Positions 1 to 6,825 are shown, numbered from the stretch's first letter. The stretch is 12,766 nt of DNA from an uncultured Eubacteriales bacterium (GCA_902793875.1 CADBFL010000029.1:1-12766); one strand, 5' to 3'. The notes: generated from the letters alone by a model not told the origin. Translations and numbers: made by a program.

Positions 1-414
1 GAAGAAGAAAACTCCCGGAAGGAGGATCAGAAGGCCGTAGATGAAGAGCCTCGCGGAGACTCCCGGATGGAAGACGCGGTAAGTGAAGGTGATGTAGGCC
101 TTTATGATGCCGGCATCCTTTTTCGTGACCACTCTGTACAGAGCATCCTTTTTCTTAGGGCTCCTGTTTTCCCGAACCGGCTTTGCTGATTCGGCCGGCT
201 TTTCTGCGGCGGCGCTTTGCTCTGCGGCGGCGTTCTGCTCTGCGGCGCCCTGAGCTTCTGCTTCGTTCTTCTGAGGCACATCCGCTCCCGCTCCCGCAGC
301 CGCGGCTCCGGCTCCGGCTTCCCGGTCCTCAGGGGCCTGCGCCTCTGCAGCCGGAGCGGCTTTCGGCTTTTCCTGGTCCTTCGGTCTGTTCTTTCTTGCT
401 TTGTTCTTTGCCAT
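1..414 (-). CDS. Partial membrane protein with a disordered Ala/Glu/Lys-rich N-terminus (3' end outside window)
   Basis: The frame is open from ATG at 414 to the left edge (138 codons) with no stop, so the gene is truncated by the window. Residues 1-18 are strongly basic (MAKNKARKNRPKDQEKPK). Residues 19-80 are Ala/Glu/Gln/Lys-rich low complexity, probably disordered. Residues 90-120 look folded, and from about 121 a hydrophobic stretch (LFIYGLLILLPGVFFF) looks like the first membrane segment. I do not recognise the family. The start at 414 is preferred because AGGAG lies 9 nt upstream (424-428) and the frame continues to the edge. An identical ribosome binding site and start at 491 lies in the upstream copy of a 77-bp duplication, but that frame ends at 102 in an Arg-rich, biased peptide. 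A good promoter lies at 523-551. The frame and start are clear; the function is unknown. Confidence 0.75.
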   Translation of the reverse strand, partial: MAKNKARKNRPKDQEKPKAAPAAEAQAPEDREAGAGAAAAGAGADVPQKNEAEAQGAAEQNAAAEQSAAAEKPAESAKPVRENRSPKKKDALYRVVTKKDAGIIKAYITFTYRVFHPGVSARLFIYGLLILLPGVFFF

Positions 415-511
415 TTCCTGATTCTCCTGTTTTTGGCTTTCGGCTTTTCCTGGTCCTTCGGTCTGTTCTTTCTTGCTTTGTTCTTTGCCATTTCCTGATT
501 CTCCTGTTTTT
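358..511. repeat. Perfect 77-bp tandem duplication over a ribosome binding site and start codon
   Basis: Copies 358-434 and 435-511 are identical over all 77 positions. Read on the minus strand, each copy starts AAAAACAGGAGAATC, contains ATGGCAAAGAAC, and ends CCGAAAGCC. Each therefore carries a full ribosome binding site, start codon and the first 19 codons of the left-edge gene. Because 77 is not a multiple of 3, translation from the upstream copy is out of frame with the gene. Perfect identity suggests a recent event. Confidence 0.97.
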
Positions 512-522
512 TTGACACAAAA

Positions 523-551
523 AGTATAATATGTGCCTCGTTTTTTGTAAA
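523..551 (-). promoter_or_regulatory. Sigma-A-type promoter for the left-edge minus-strand gene
   Basis: On the minus strand, TTTACA (551-546) is followed by a 17-bp spacer and TATACT (528-523). Each box differs from consensus at one position. The start site would fall near 516, only about 25 nt before the first of the two duplicated start codons. The -35 box overlaps that of the divergent plus-strand promoter. Confidence 0.7.
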
Positions 552-577
552 CATCAAAAGAAGCCGTGGTGTATAAT
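548..577 (+). promoter_or_regulatory. Probable promoter for the EFR1 ferredoxin gene
   Basis: A perfect TATAAT lies at 572-577, with TAAACA (548-553, 4/6 match to TTGACA) 18 bp upstream. The leader to ATG 643 would be about 60 nt. It contains a stable hairpin, GGCGGC-TGCG-GCCGCC, at 601-616. The -10 box is convincing and the -35 box is weak. Confidence 0.5.
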
Positions 578-642
578 GGCTGTGCAGATATTACGATAAT
601 GGCGGCTGCGGCCGCCGGCAATAATAACCAAGGAGAAACAGG

Positions 643-1425
643 ATGAAAGAGAACGTCATTTTCTGCTATTCGGGAACAGGCAACTGCCTCGACATGGCAA
701 AGAACATCGCTAAGCAGCTGGGAGACACTGACATCATCATGATGCGCAGATACCCTGCGGTCACCGACGTGAGAGAGGCGAAGAGGGTAGGGTTCATATT
801 CCCGTGCTACGGCGGAGGACTCCCGGGACATGTCGAGAGATATCTCTACGACATCAAGGTAAGCCCGGATGCATACACATTCGGCATCGCGCAGTGCGCG
901 GCCTACAAGGGCGAAGGCCTGTACAAGCTCAACGAGCTCATCCCGCTCGACTACTGGGCTGCAGTGTCTCATCAGTGCACATGCATCTGGCTCTTCCCGC
1001 ACGACCTCATGCTTCCTAAGATGGGAGCCGTCGAGGCTCAGGCGAGGTCCGAGCATTTCGCCGAGAGATTCGCCCGCGACATCAGCGCCGGAATAAAGAC
1101 TGAAAAGAAACTCGGCAGGGCCCTGGTGAACAATGCGGAGCACGCCGGATGGCCGATGATAGCCCGCATGCAGGGCCAGAGCCTGAAGGCCAACGACAGC
1201 TGCGTGCTTTGCGGGACCTGCGCGAAGGTCTGCCCTATGGACAATATCCGATACGCCGGCAAGGCCGTGGTGTTCGGAGACAAGTGCATCTCGTGCTGCG
1301 CCTGCGTGCAGTACTGCCCTGAGGAGGCGATCAACTTCGGAAAGATCACGGAGAAGAGAGAGCGCTATCACAACGTCAACATCACAGTCGACGACCTGAA
1401 CCAGGAGATCATCTCGTTCCAGTAA
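643..1425 (+). CDS. EFR1-type ferrodoxin (flavodoxin-like domain fused to a 2[4Fe-4S] ferredoxin)
   Basis: This 260-residue protein has two parts. Residues 4-150 form a flavodoxin-like fold with an FMN phosphate-loop motif, SGTGNC (10-15), and a second nucleotide-contact stretch, FPCYGGGLPGH (53-63). Residues 185-232 carry two CxxCxxCxxxC clusters, at Cys187/190/193/197 and Cys215/218/221/225, plus an extra Cys219. This is the layout of the EFR1 family, cytoplasmic electron carriers of anaerobes with no assigned partner. No signal peptide or membrane segment is seen. AAGGAG (630-635) lies 7 nt before the ATG, which supports the start. The gene stands alone between divergent and convergent neighbours, so the context gives no substrate or redox partner. 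The family call is firm; a specific role cannot be given. Confidence 0.92.
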   Translation: MKENVIFCYSGTGNCLDMAKNIAKQLGDTDIIMMRRYPAVTDVREAKRVGFIFPCYGGGLPGHVERYLYDIKVSPDAYTFGIAQCAAYKGEGLYKLNELIPLDYWAAVSHQCTCIWLFPHDLMLPKMGAVEAQARSEHFAERFARDISAGIKTEKKLGRALVNNAEHAGWPMIARMQGQSLKANDSCVLCGTCAKVCPMDNIRYAGKAVVFGDKCISCCACVQYCPEEAINFGKITEKRERYHNVNITVDDLNQEIISFQ

Positions 1426-1440
1426 GCATGGCAATATAAG

Positions 1441-1469
1441 AGCCGCGGGCCTGACGGCCGGCGGCTTTT
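1441..1469 (+). terminator. Probable intrinsic terminator after the EFR1 gene
   Basis: AGCCGC (1441-1446) pairs with GCGGCT (1461-1466). Inside them GGCC pairs with GGCC around a TGAC loop, with one G-G mismatch. TTTT (1466-1469) follows. The U tract is short, so termination may be partial. On the minus strand there is no U tract, so it is unlikely to serve tagD directly. Confidence 0.6.
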
Positions 1470-1483
1470 GCTATGCGCCCGGA

Positions 1484-1936
1484 CTACTTCGGGTTGGTGT
1501 CGATCTCGTCGTGGGAGGTCTTCGACTCTCCGTCGACGGCGTTGGCGTCGTAAAGGTCCTTTTTGATCTGACTGCTGCTGATCTCGGGAGTCCTTTCGAG
1601 ATAAACGACATCGACGCCTTCTTCCTTGAGGAAGTCGAACTTTCCCTTCCAGTCATCGCCGATCACGAAGGTATCGATGTGGTACTCGTGCATGTCGGAC
1701 TTCTTCTGCTCCCAGCTCTCTTCGGGGATCACGAGGTCGACGTATCTGATGGATTCGACCAGAGCCTTGCGCTGCTCGTACGAGAAGTAGCATTTCTTGC
1801 GCTTGCTGTTCCAGTTGAACTCGTCGGTGGATATCGCGACGATGAGGTAGTCGCCCTGAGCTTTGGCCCTTCTGAGCAGATTGATGTGCCCGTAGTGCAG
1901 AAGGTCGTAGGTTCCGTATGTGATGACTCTTTTCAT
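1484..1936 (-). CDS. tagD: Glycerol-3-phosphate cytidylyltransferase (TagD type)
   Basis: The enzyme makes CDP-glycerol from CTP and glycerol 3-phosphate, the activated precursor for glycerol-phosphate teichoic acids or glycerol-phosphate decoration of surface polymers; it acts in the cytosol. This 150-residue protein matches Bacillus TagD along its length: MKRVITYGTYDLLHYGH with the HxGH nucleotidyltransferase motif (His14, His17), RYVDLVIP (64-71), VIGDDWKGKFDFL (91-103), and RTPEISSS (115-122) in place of the usual RTEGISTT. The polar tail from about residue 130 is longer than in Bacillus TagD. Start: AGGAG (1951-1947) lies 10 nt before ATG 1936, and an upstream in-frame ATG at 1990 lacks such a site and would add 18 unrelated residues. 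No other teichoic-acid gene is visible. The promoter is at 1981-2010. Confidence 0.93.
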   Translation of the reverse strand: MKRVITYGTYDLLHYGHINLLRRAKAQGDYLIVAISTDEFNWNSKRKKCYFSYEQRKALVESIRYVDLVIPEESWEQKKSDMHEYHIDTFVIGDDWKGKFDFLKEEGVDVVYLERTPEISSSQIKKDLYDANAVDGESKTSHDEIDTNPK

Positions 1937-1980
1937 TGATATGTATCTCCTGTTGCCTGTTTCTCTTCTTTGACGCAGAC

Positions 1981-2010
1981 ATTGTACCATTTAGCAGCGG
2001 CCCGTGGCAA
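1981..2010 (-). promoter_or_regulatory. Promoter of tagD
   Basis: On the minus strand, TTGCCA (2010-2005, 5/6 match) is followed by an 18-bp spacer and TACAAT (1986-1981, 5/6 match), with an extended -10 TGG directly before it. The leader is about 40 nt. The promoter lies inside the upstream part of the open frame of the divergent mscS gene, which argues against a far-upstream mscS start. Confidence 0.7.
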
Positions 2011-2063
2011 CGAGGAGGGCGCGATGCAAAGAAGCGGCCCTGCGATGCGGCAACCGCGTCCGG

Positions 2064-2093
2064 TTGGACAGAGCATGCCTTTAGTGTTAAGAT
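2064..2093 (+). promoter_or_regulatory. Possible promoter of mscS
   Basis: TTGGAC (2064-2069) and TAAGAT (2088-2093) are separated by 18 bp, and a TGT extended -10 element precedes the -10 box. Each box matches consensus at 4 of 6 positions. If used, the transcript begins near 2100, just before the AAGGAG of the start at 2117, with a very short leader. Confidence 0.4.
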
Positions 2094-2116
2094 TTGCACG
2101 GAAGGAGACAGAACAG

Positions 2117-2953
2117 ATGGAACAGGAATTAAGCTCGATCGGCAGGATGACCCAGAACCTGATCGATTCAGGGACCGATCTCGGGCTCAGGATACTGGTG
2201 GCCGTCCTCACATACATAGTCGGCCGCATACTGATAAACTGGATACTCAAAGCGCTGTCGAAGATAAAGAGCGTCGTCAGGATGGACGAGACCGCGCGGA
2301 TCTACGTCCGGAACATCATAAAAGCCGTTCTGTACACGGCGCTCTTCGTGACCATGATCGCGGAGCTGGGCGTACCGATCTCTTCGGTCGTCGCCATCAT
2401 AGTCGCGGCGGGAGCCGCAGTCGGCCTCGCGCTCCAGGGAGCTCTCTCGAACTTCGCGGGAGGACTGATGCTTCTCATATTCAGGCCGTTCAGCGTGGGA
2501 GACTACATAGAAAGCGGCGGCAACAAGGGCTTTGTGAAGAGCATAAGCCTGGTGTATACGGTGATAAGGACCTTCGACAACAGGATCATCATGATACCCA
2601 ACGGAACGCTTATGAACTCTGTGGTCATAAATACCACGGCCACGGATCTCAGAAGGGCGGACCTCAGTTTCGACATAGCCGCTTCGGAGCCGGCGGACAA
2701 AGTCAGGGAGACCATACTCGCAGCCGTGGACCGCTGCGGGCCGGCCCTGAAGGATCCGAAGCCCGTGGTGGCTGCGACCGGCACCGTGACGGACGGCGTC
2801 ACATATGCGGTCAGAGTGTGGGTGAAAACGGAGGACTACTGGGACGTATATGAGCCTCTGATGGAAACCATACCGGAAGCTCTCAACAGGGCGGGCATTA
2901 AGAGGCCTGCGACTTTGCTGAGAATGGACGGGCAGTGGACCGGAGACAGATAA
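2117..2953 (+). CDS. mscS: Small-conductance mechanosensitive channel, MscS family
   Basis: This is a homoheptameric inner-membrane channel that opens under membrane tension to release solutes during hypo-osmotic shock. The 278-residue protein has the minimal MscS layout. Three membrane segments lie at about 24-44, 67-84 and 88-122; the last is the Gly/Ala-rich pore helix with GAAVGLALQGALSNFAGG (99-116). Then come the beta domain with FRPFSVGDYIE (122-132) and IPNGTLMNSVVIN (160-172), and a mixed C-terminal domain. Start: AAGGAG (2102-2107) lies 9 nt before ATG 2117 and gives the usual short N-terminus. An in-frame ATG at 2024 with AGGAGG 5 nt upstream would add 31 basic residues unlike the family. 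The PAP2 gene follows 25 bp later and is probably cotranscribed. Confidence 0.92.
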   Translation: MEQELSSIGRMTQNLIDSGTDLGLRILVAVLTYIVGRILINWILKALSKIKSVVRMDETARIYVRNIIKAVLYTALFVTMIAELGVPISSVVAIIVAAGAAVGLALQGALSNFAGGLMLLIFRPFSVGDYIESGGNKGFVKSISLVYTVIRTFDNRIIMIPNGTLMNSVVINTTATDLRRADLSFDIAASEPADKVRETILAAVDRCGPALKDPKPVVAATGTVTDGVTYAVRVWVKTEDYWDVYEPLMETIPEALNRAGIKRPATLLRMDGQWTGDR

Positions 2954-2978
2954 AAGCAAAGGAGATAATGGAAAGTAA

Positions 2979-3884
2979 ATGAAAAAGTTTATCGCTGCGC
3001 TGATAACAGGCGCGCTGTTTATCGCAGAGATCGTTCTGCTCAAAAGGTATGATGTGGCGGCCATCGGGCCGGCGGGGACGGAGGTCGGATTCTCACACCT
3101 CAATCAGAGGGTGCACGACATGACCGGCGTCAACATGAGGTGGTACGACATAACGGACTATATCGGATACGGCGCGATAGCCGTATGCCTGATATTCGCT
3201 CTCATAGGACTCATACAGCTCATACAGCGCAGGAGCCTCTTCAGGGTCGACAGGGAGATAATAGCCCTCGGGGGACTCTTCGCGGTCACCATAGGATTTT
3301 ACTTCCTGTTCGAGAAGATAGTCATCAATTACAGACCGATACTCATGGAGGGAGAGACGACGCCTGAACCGTCGTTTCCTTCGTCGCACACCGTCCTCAT
3401 CACTGTGGTGATGATAGCGGTGCTGATGATCATCGACAATTACTCGAACGATCTCTTCTCAGGGCTCTTCAAGGCTCTGTGCGCGGCGGTGGCCGTCGTT
3501 GCGGTCGGCGGGAGGCTCTACTGCGGGGCCCACTGGTTCACCGACATAGTCGGAGGACTGCTTCTGAGCATCACGCTGCTCCTGCTTTTCGCCTGCGTCA
3601 TTTACGGAGGCGATGACGCCGCCGTGCCTGCGGGCAGCGGTACGGCCGAGTTCACCGTTTTCGACGATAAGAAAGCCGGCAGAGCAGGCGCGGGAACGTC
3701 CGGCAGAGCAAGCGCCGGAAAGGCCGGCAGGGAGGTCATAAAAGAGGCCGGCGGCGAAAGCGCCGGAAGGACCGGCAGGGAAAGCGCCGGAAAGACCGGC
3801 GGGGAAGCCGGCAAACGATCCCGCAAAAAAGCCGACAAAAAAACCGGCGGCAAAAGCACCGCCGGATATACGCCGAAGCACTGA
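2979..3884 (+). CDS. PAP2-family membrane phosphatase with a repetitive basic C-terminal tail
   Basis: This 301-residue integral membrane protein has hydrophobic segments near 4-22, 62-83, 94-111, 138-152, 165-177 and 190-209. PAP2 active-site motifs are visible: PSSH (134-137, consensus PSGH) and R179-x5-H185-x3-D189 (GRLYCGAHWFTD). The first motif reads K113-x5-R119-P120, one residue shorter than KX6RP, so Glu112 sits at the usual Lys position. Such enzymes dephosphorylate undecaprenyl pyrophosphate, phosphatidate or phosphatidylglycerophosphate; the substrate here is not determined. From about 211 a polar tail follows, with an 8-residue repeat like ESAGRTGR (232-291). It is likely disordered and basic, and is absent from typical family members. 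AAGGAG (2959-2964) lies 14 nt from the ATG, which is long. A four-codon frame between them ends at this start (ATGA at 2979-2982). The stop is one base from the stop of the convergent peptidase gene. Confidence 0.85.
   Translation: MKKFIAALITGALFIAEIVLLKRYDVAAIGPAGTEVGFSHLNQRVHDMTGVNMRWYDITDYIGYGAIAVCLIFALIGLIQLIQRRSLFRVDREIIALGGLFAVTIGFYFLFEKIVINYRPILMEGETTPEPSFPSSHTVLITVVMIAVLMIIDNYSNDLFSGLFKALCAAVAVVAVGGRLYCGAHWFTDIVGGLLLSITLLLLFACVIYGGDDAAVPAGSGTAEFTVFDDKKAGRAGAGTSGRASAGKAGREVIKEAGGESAGRTGRESAGKTGGEAGKRSRKKADKKTGGKSTAGYTPKH
3673..3870 (+). repeat. Degenerate 24-bp tandem coding repeat (8-residue units) in the PAP2 tail
   Basis: The encoded tail splits into consecutive 8-residue units: AGAGTSGR, ASAGKAGR, EVIKEAGG, ESAGRTGR, ESAGKTGG, EAGKRSRK, KADKKTGG. 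The DNA reuses a GCCGGCAGGGAAAGC-like core. Units are imperfect, most alike in the fourth and fifth. Slippage expansion is a likely origin. Confidence 0.75.
3837..3865 (-). terminator. Intrinsic terminator of the M16C peptidase gene, inside the PAP2 coding sequence
   Basis: On the minus strand a perfect 7-bp stem, CCGGCGG (3865-3859) with CCGCCGG (3850-3844), closes an 8-nt loop and is followed by seven Ts (3843-3837). It starts about 20 nt after the peptidase stop codon at 3886. On the plus strand the same bases encode part of the PAP2 tail and have no U tract. Confidence 0.85.
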
Positions 3885-3885
3885 A

Positions 3886-6756
3886 TCAGAGATCGAATAC
3901 CTCAAGGCCCTCGCAGCCCGCGAGCGCGTTCTTAGGGCCGACTACGCATGTGCATCCGCTCTCTGCCATCAGGCGGAGAGCTTCTTTTTGCGCAAGAAGA
4001 TCCTCAGGCGTCGTGCCGAGCATCTCCTTTCTGAAGCGGACCCTGTCTTCGTCGGTGAAGCCCGAGAACACGAAGTCGTCCGCCGCCCTGCCTTTTGCGG
4101 CAGGCGAGAGGAGAGGCTCCGTCGACGAAATGGTGGATATGATGTAGCCGTCTATGTCCGCATCGTCTGCCGAAGCGAATTCCTCCATGAACTCGGGGAT
4201 GGTATTCAGGATCCCCAGGGAGCGCGACGGATTCGGATCCCTGTATGTATAGCAGAACATGCTGCCGGTCCTGCCCGCCGTCATGGATGCGCCGTAGGCG
4301 CCTCCCTGGACCCTGATGGAGTTCCAGAGGAAGGCGAGTCCGATTATGTTCGCCGCGACGGACATGCTGCCGTTCATCTTCAGACCGGCCGCCGACATGT
4401 CGCAGGCGAGCACCGAGAAGGACACCGCTGCAGGTATCTGTATCCCCATGTGCTCAGGCAGCTTCGCCTCGTAATGCGCCCTCTGCGGCTGATCCTTTCC
4501 TTCAGGCAGCATCGATACGAGTCCCGCGAGATCGGCGTATCCGGACGCCGTTTCGCTGAGTATGACATTGTCCCTGTTCACGCAGGCGCCGATGGTATCC
4601 TTCGCAAAGGCAGTGAATGCGTCGAGATCTTCGTCGGACGAAGCGCTCATTTTGTGCATGTACTGAAGGAAGCCGTATCCGTTCACGGCCTCCGCGACGG
4701 CGTCTCTTGCAGACCAGTGCGATCTGGCCTCGTAAAGCGCCAGCCTGTGTCCGCTGCTGACAGCCGATCTCTTGCCGTCCTCGTCTATCTGCTTTATTAG
4801 CTCGCGCATGAGAGCCCTGTCGTCGAAGCGGGTGTGCAGCAGTATCTCTGTCATGAGCCTTTCGGCCTCGGAGATCTTTTCTTCGAGGACCGCGGCCCTG
4901 GCCCTGATGCACGGCGTGCACTCCTTCGTCGTGTCATCGGCCGCGAGTATGTCGAGACCGAAGGACATCGAGCCCACATGCATGCGCAGCTCGTTCTGCA
5001 GAGCCAGCACGTCGTAGTTTTCGGTCGGAAGGTCCTTGTAGAACTCCGTGATGAGAGCGGCCGCCGGAAGCTCCTCGAGAGAGAGCCCGGTGACAGGGAA
5101 GTACGCGCTGATATATACGATGCCGTTCGAAGCTATCCTGTGGAAGAGGACTTCGTTGTCCCCCGCCTTCTTCATCTCGGTAGGGAAGAGCTCAGGCTCC
5201 GGACTGATGTCCGAGAGCGAGAGCCTCGGTATCTTAGCGATAGCTTCGTCGCTGTCAGGGGTCTGCTGCCATTTGAGCAGATCGCTGTTCAGCTTATCAA
5301 GAGCGGCCCTTTCTTCGTCTCCCATGGCGTCCACGGTGGCCTTAACGTAATCAGCCTCCGCCTTCGCCTCCTTTTCGCCGTATTCGGCGTCCGGAACGAG
5401 AGTGAGGACCGAGTATGCGTCCTTGTCGGCCAGAAGATCCGTCGCAAGACCTGTGAAGCAGTCCTTTGCGGCCATCTCCCTCAGGTTCGCGATCGCCTCG
5501 CCCGTTGTGAGGTAGAGAGCAGGATCACCGCCGTAAAGCCACGAGCTGAAAGCGGCGTTCGCCCTGTACAGGCCCTGAGGCTCAGGGTACTGCCTGAACC
5601 TGAAGTCGAGCTGGTTGATCGAAGCTTCGATGTCTTTTGCCGGTATGCCCTCGCCGGCAGCCGCGGCGATCGCCCCGCACGCCGTCTCCAGCAGCCTGTC
5701 GGCGTCCTTTTCGGCGTCGGCGACTCCGCGGAATATCATCATGAGATACGGCTGGGCTATGCCGTCGGACACGTAAACCTCCATGTCCTCAGCAAGGCCG
5801 GTGCTGAGCACTGCGCGCTTCAGCGGGGACTCGTTCGAATCGGCGAGCTGCTCGAGCACGACGCTCAGAGCCAGCATCTCGTCCCTGTCCTCCCAGCTTC
5901 CTATGATGCGGCCGCATGCGACGACTCCCTTGCTGCCGTCATCGCCCGCGTCGAACGGCATGCTGCGCCTTTCGACAGCCGGCTTCTGGACAGCGATCTG
6001 AGGGAGGTCCTCAAGTCTGTCGCAGGAAGCTATGTACGAATCTATCATCGCGAGCGTCTCGTCGACGGGGATGTCTCCGTCAAGGTAGAAGTACGAGTTC
6101 GACGGATGGTAGAACTTTCTGTATGTCTCGATGAAGCGTTCATATGTCAGGTCGACTATGGCGTCCGGATCGCCGCCCGAATTGTATCCGTAGCAGTTGT
6201 CCGGGAAGAGCATCTTGCCCATGGTGCGCTCTGCCAGCTGGTCGACGTCGGACATGGCTCCCTTCATCTCGTTGAACACGACTCCCTTGTAGGCCGGCTC
6301 GCCCTCGTTCGTGTCGATGTGCCAGCCCTCCTGGTAGAAGATGTTCGGATCTGTGAGTATTGCCGGCCTGAAGACCGCGTCAAGATACACCTCCATCAGA
6401 TTGAGGTAATCCTGCTTTATGCGGCTCGACACCGGGTAGAGAGTTTTGTCCGGATAGGTCATCGCGTTGAGGAAGGTGTTCATCGAGGTCTTGAGAAGCT
6501 CGACGAACGGCTCCTTGACCGGGAACCTGTCCGATCCGCAGAGGACGGAGTGCTCGAGTATGTGGAAGACCCCCGTGCTGTCTTCAGGCAGGGTCCGGAA
6601 GCCGACCGAGAAGAGCTTGTTCTCTTCGCCGTTGTCGGCCCATACGACGCGGGCGCCCGTCCTGTCGTGCGTCATCTCGACGAGCCGTCCTTCTATCTCG
6701 GCTATCTCTCTTATGCGGGTAACGGTAAAACCGTGCATGCTGTCTTTTTCTTTCAT
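3886..6756 (-). CDS. M16C-family zinc metallopeptidase (presequence-protease/insulinase-like)
   Basis: This 956-residue protein has the length of single-chain M16C peptidases, two M16 halves joined by a hinge that form a closed chamber for degrading peptides. The inverted zinc motif HILEH is at 65-69 (His65, Glu68, His69), followed by CGSDRFPVKEPF (73-84). The distal zinc ligand is Glu163 in GVVFNEMKGAMSD (158-170). The second half retains the substrate-binding Arg/Tyr pair, Arg815 and Tyr821, in RVQGGAYG (815-822). All catalytic elements are present, so activity is expected. There is no signal peptide, so it is probably cytosolic and acts on peptides; the natural substrate is unknown. AAGGAG (6769-6764) lies 7 nt before ATG 6756. 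The promoter is at 6783-6811 and the terminator at 3837-3865. It is transcribed alone and is convergent with the PAP2 gene. Confidence 0.94.
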   Translation of the reverse strand: MKEKDSMHGFTVTRIREIAEIEGRLVEMTHDRTGARVVWADNGEENKLFSVGFRTLPEDSTGVFHILEHSVLCGSDRFPVKEPFVELLKTSMNTFLNAMTYPDKTLYPVSSRIKQDYLNLMEVYLDAVFRPAILTDPNIFYQEGWHIDTNEGEPAYKGVVFNEMKGAMSDVDQLAERTMGKMLFPDNCYGYNSGGDPDAIVDLTYERFIETYRKFYHPSNSYFYLDGDIPVDETLAMIDSYIASCDRLEDLPQIAVQKPAVERRSMPFDAGDDGSKGVVACGRIIGSWEDRDEMLALSVVLEQLADSNESPLKRAVLSTGLAEDMEVYVSDGIAQPYLMMIFRGVADAEKDADRLLETACGAIAAAAGEGIPAKDIEASINQLDFRFRQYPEPQGLYRANAAFSSWLYGGDPALYLTTGEAIANLREMAAKDCFTGLATDLLADKDAYSVLTLVPDAEYGEKEAKAEADYVKATVDAMGDEERAALDKLNSDLLKWQQTPDSDEAIAKIPRLSLSDISPEPELFPTEMKKAGDNEVLFHRIASNGIVYISAYFPVTGLSLEELPAAALITEFYKDLPTENYDVLALQNELRMHVGSMSFGLDILAADDTTKECTPCIRARAAVLEEKISEAERLMTEILLHTRFDDRALMRELIKQIDEDGKRSAVSSGHRLALYEARSHWSARDAVAEAVNGYGFLQYMHKMSASSDEDLDAFTAFAKDTIGACVNRDNVILSETASGYADLAGLVSMLPEGKDQPQRAHYEAKLPEHMGIQIPAAVSFSVLACDMSAAGLKMNGSMSVAANIIGLAFLWNSIRVQGGAYGASMTAGRTGSMFCYTYRDPNPSRSLGILNTIPEFMEEFASADDADIDGYIISTISSTEPLLSPAAKGRAADDFVFSGFTDEDRVRFRKEMLGTTPEDLLAQKEALRLMAESGCTCVVGPKNALAGCEGLEVFDL

Positions 6757-6782
6757 GGCGTTTCTCCTTTGTGACGCTTACT

Positions 6783-6811
6783 ATTATACCGAAGTTCGGC
6801 ATAAATGTAAG
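6783..6811 (-). promoter_or_regulatory. Promoter of the M16C peptidase gene
   Basis: On the minus strand, CTTACA (6811-6806, 4/6 match), a 17-bp spacer and a perfect TATAAT (6788-6783) are present. The leader would be about 20 nt. The spacer contains a palindrome that overlaps the -10 box. Confidence 0.65.
6785..6803. promoter_or_regulatory. 19-bp palindrome in the peptidase promoter, possible operator
   Basis: TATACCGAAGTTCGGCATA is symmetric around G6794, with perfect CCGAA/TTCGG half-sites and one mismatched pair in the outer arms. It lies between the -35 and -10 boxes and overlaps the -10, a typical repressor position. No adjacent regulator gene is seen. Confidence 0.45.
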
Positions 6812-6825
6812 AAAACACATCGCAA

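Noticed and set aside
102..491. Minus-strand frame from the upstream duplicated start as a separate gene
   Set aside because: It has a good ribosome binding site, but downstream of the duplication it is a frameshifted reading of the real gene, Arg/Pro-rich and without domain features. It is kept as a possible translational by-product only.
183..515. Plus-strand frames of Leu/Phe/Arg-rich composition
   Set aside because: They are the complement of the low-complexity Ala/Glu/Lys coding region of the minus-strand membrane protein.
4834..6774. 646-codon plus-strand frame opposite the M16C peptidase gene
   Set aside because: The minus strand encodes a full-length peptidase with all catalytic motifs. 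The plus frame is Arg/Val/Glu-rich without any family motif.
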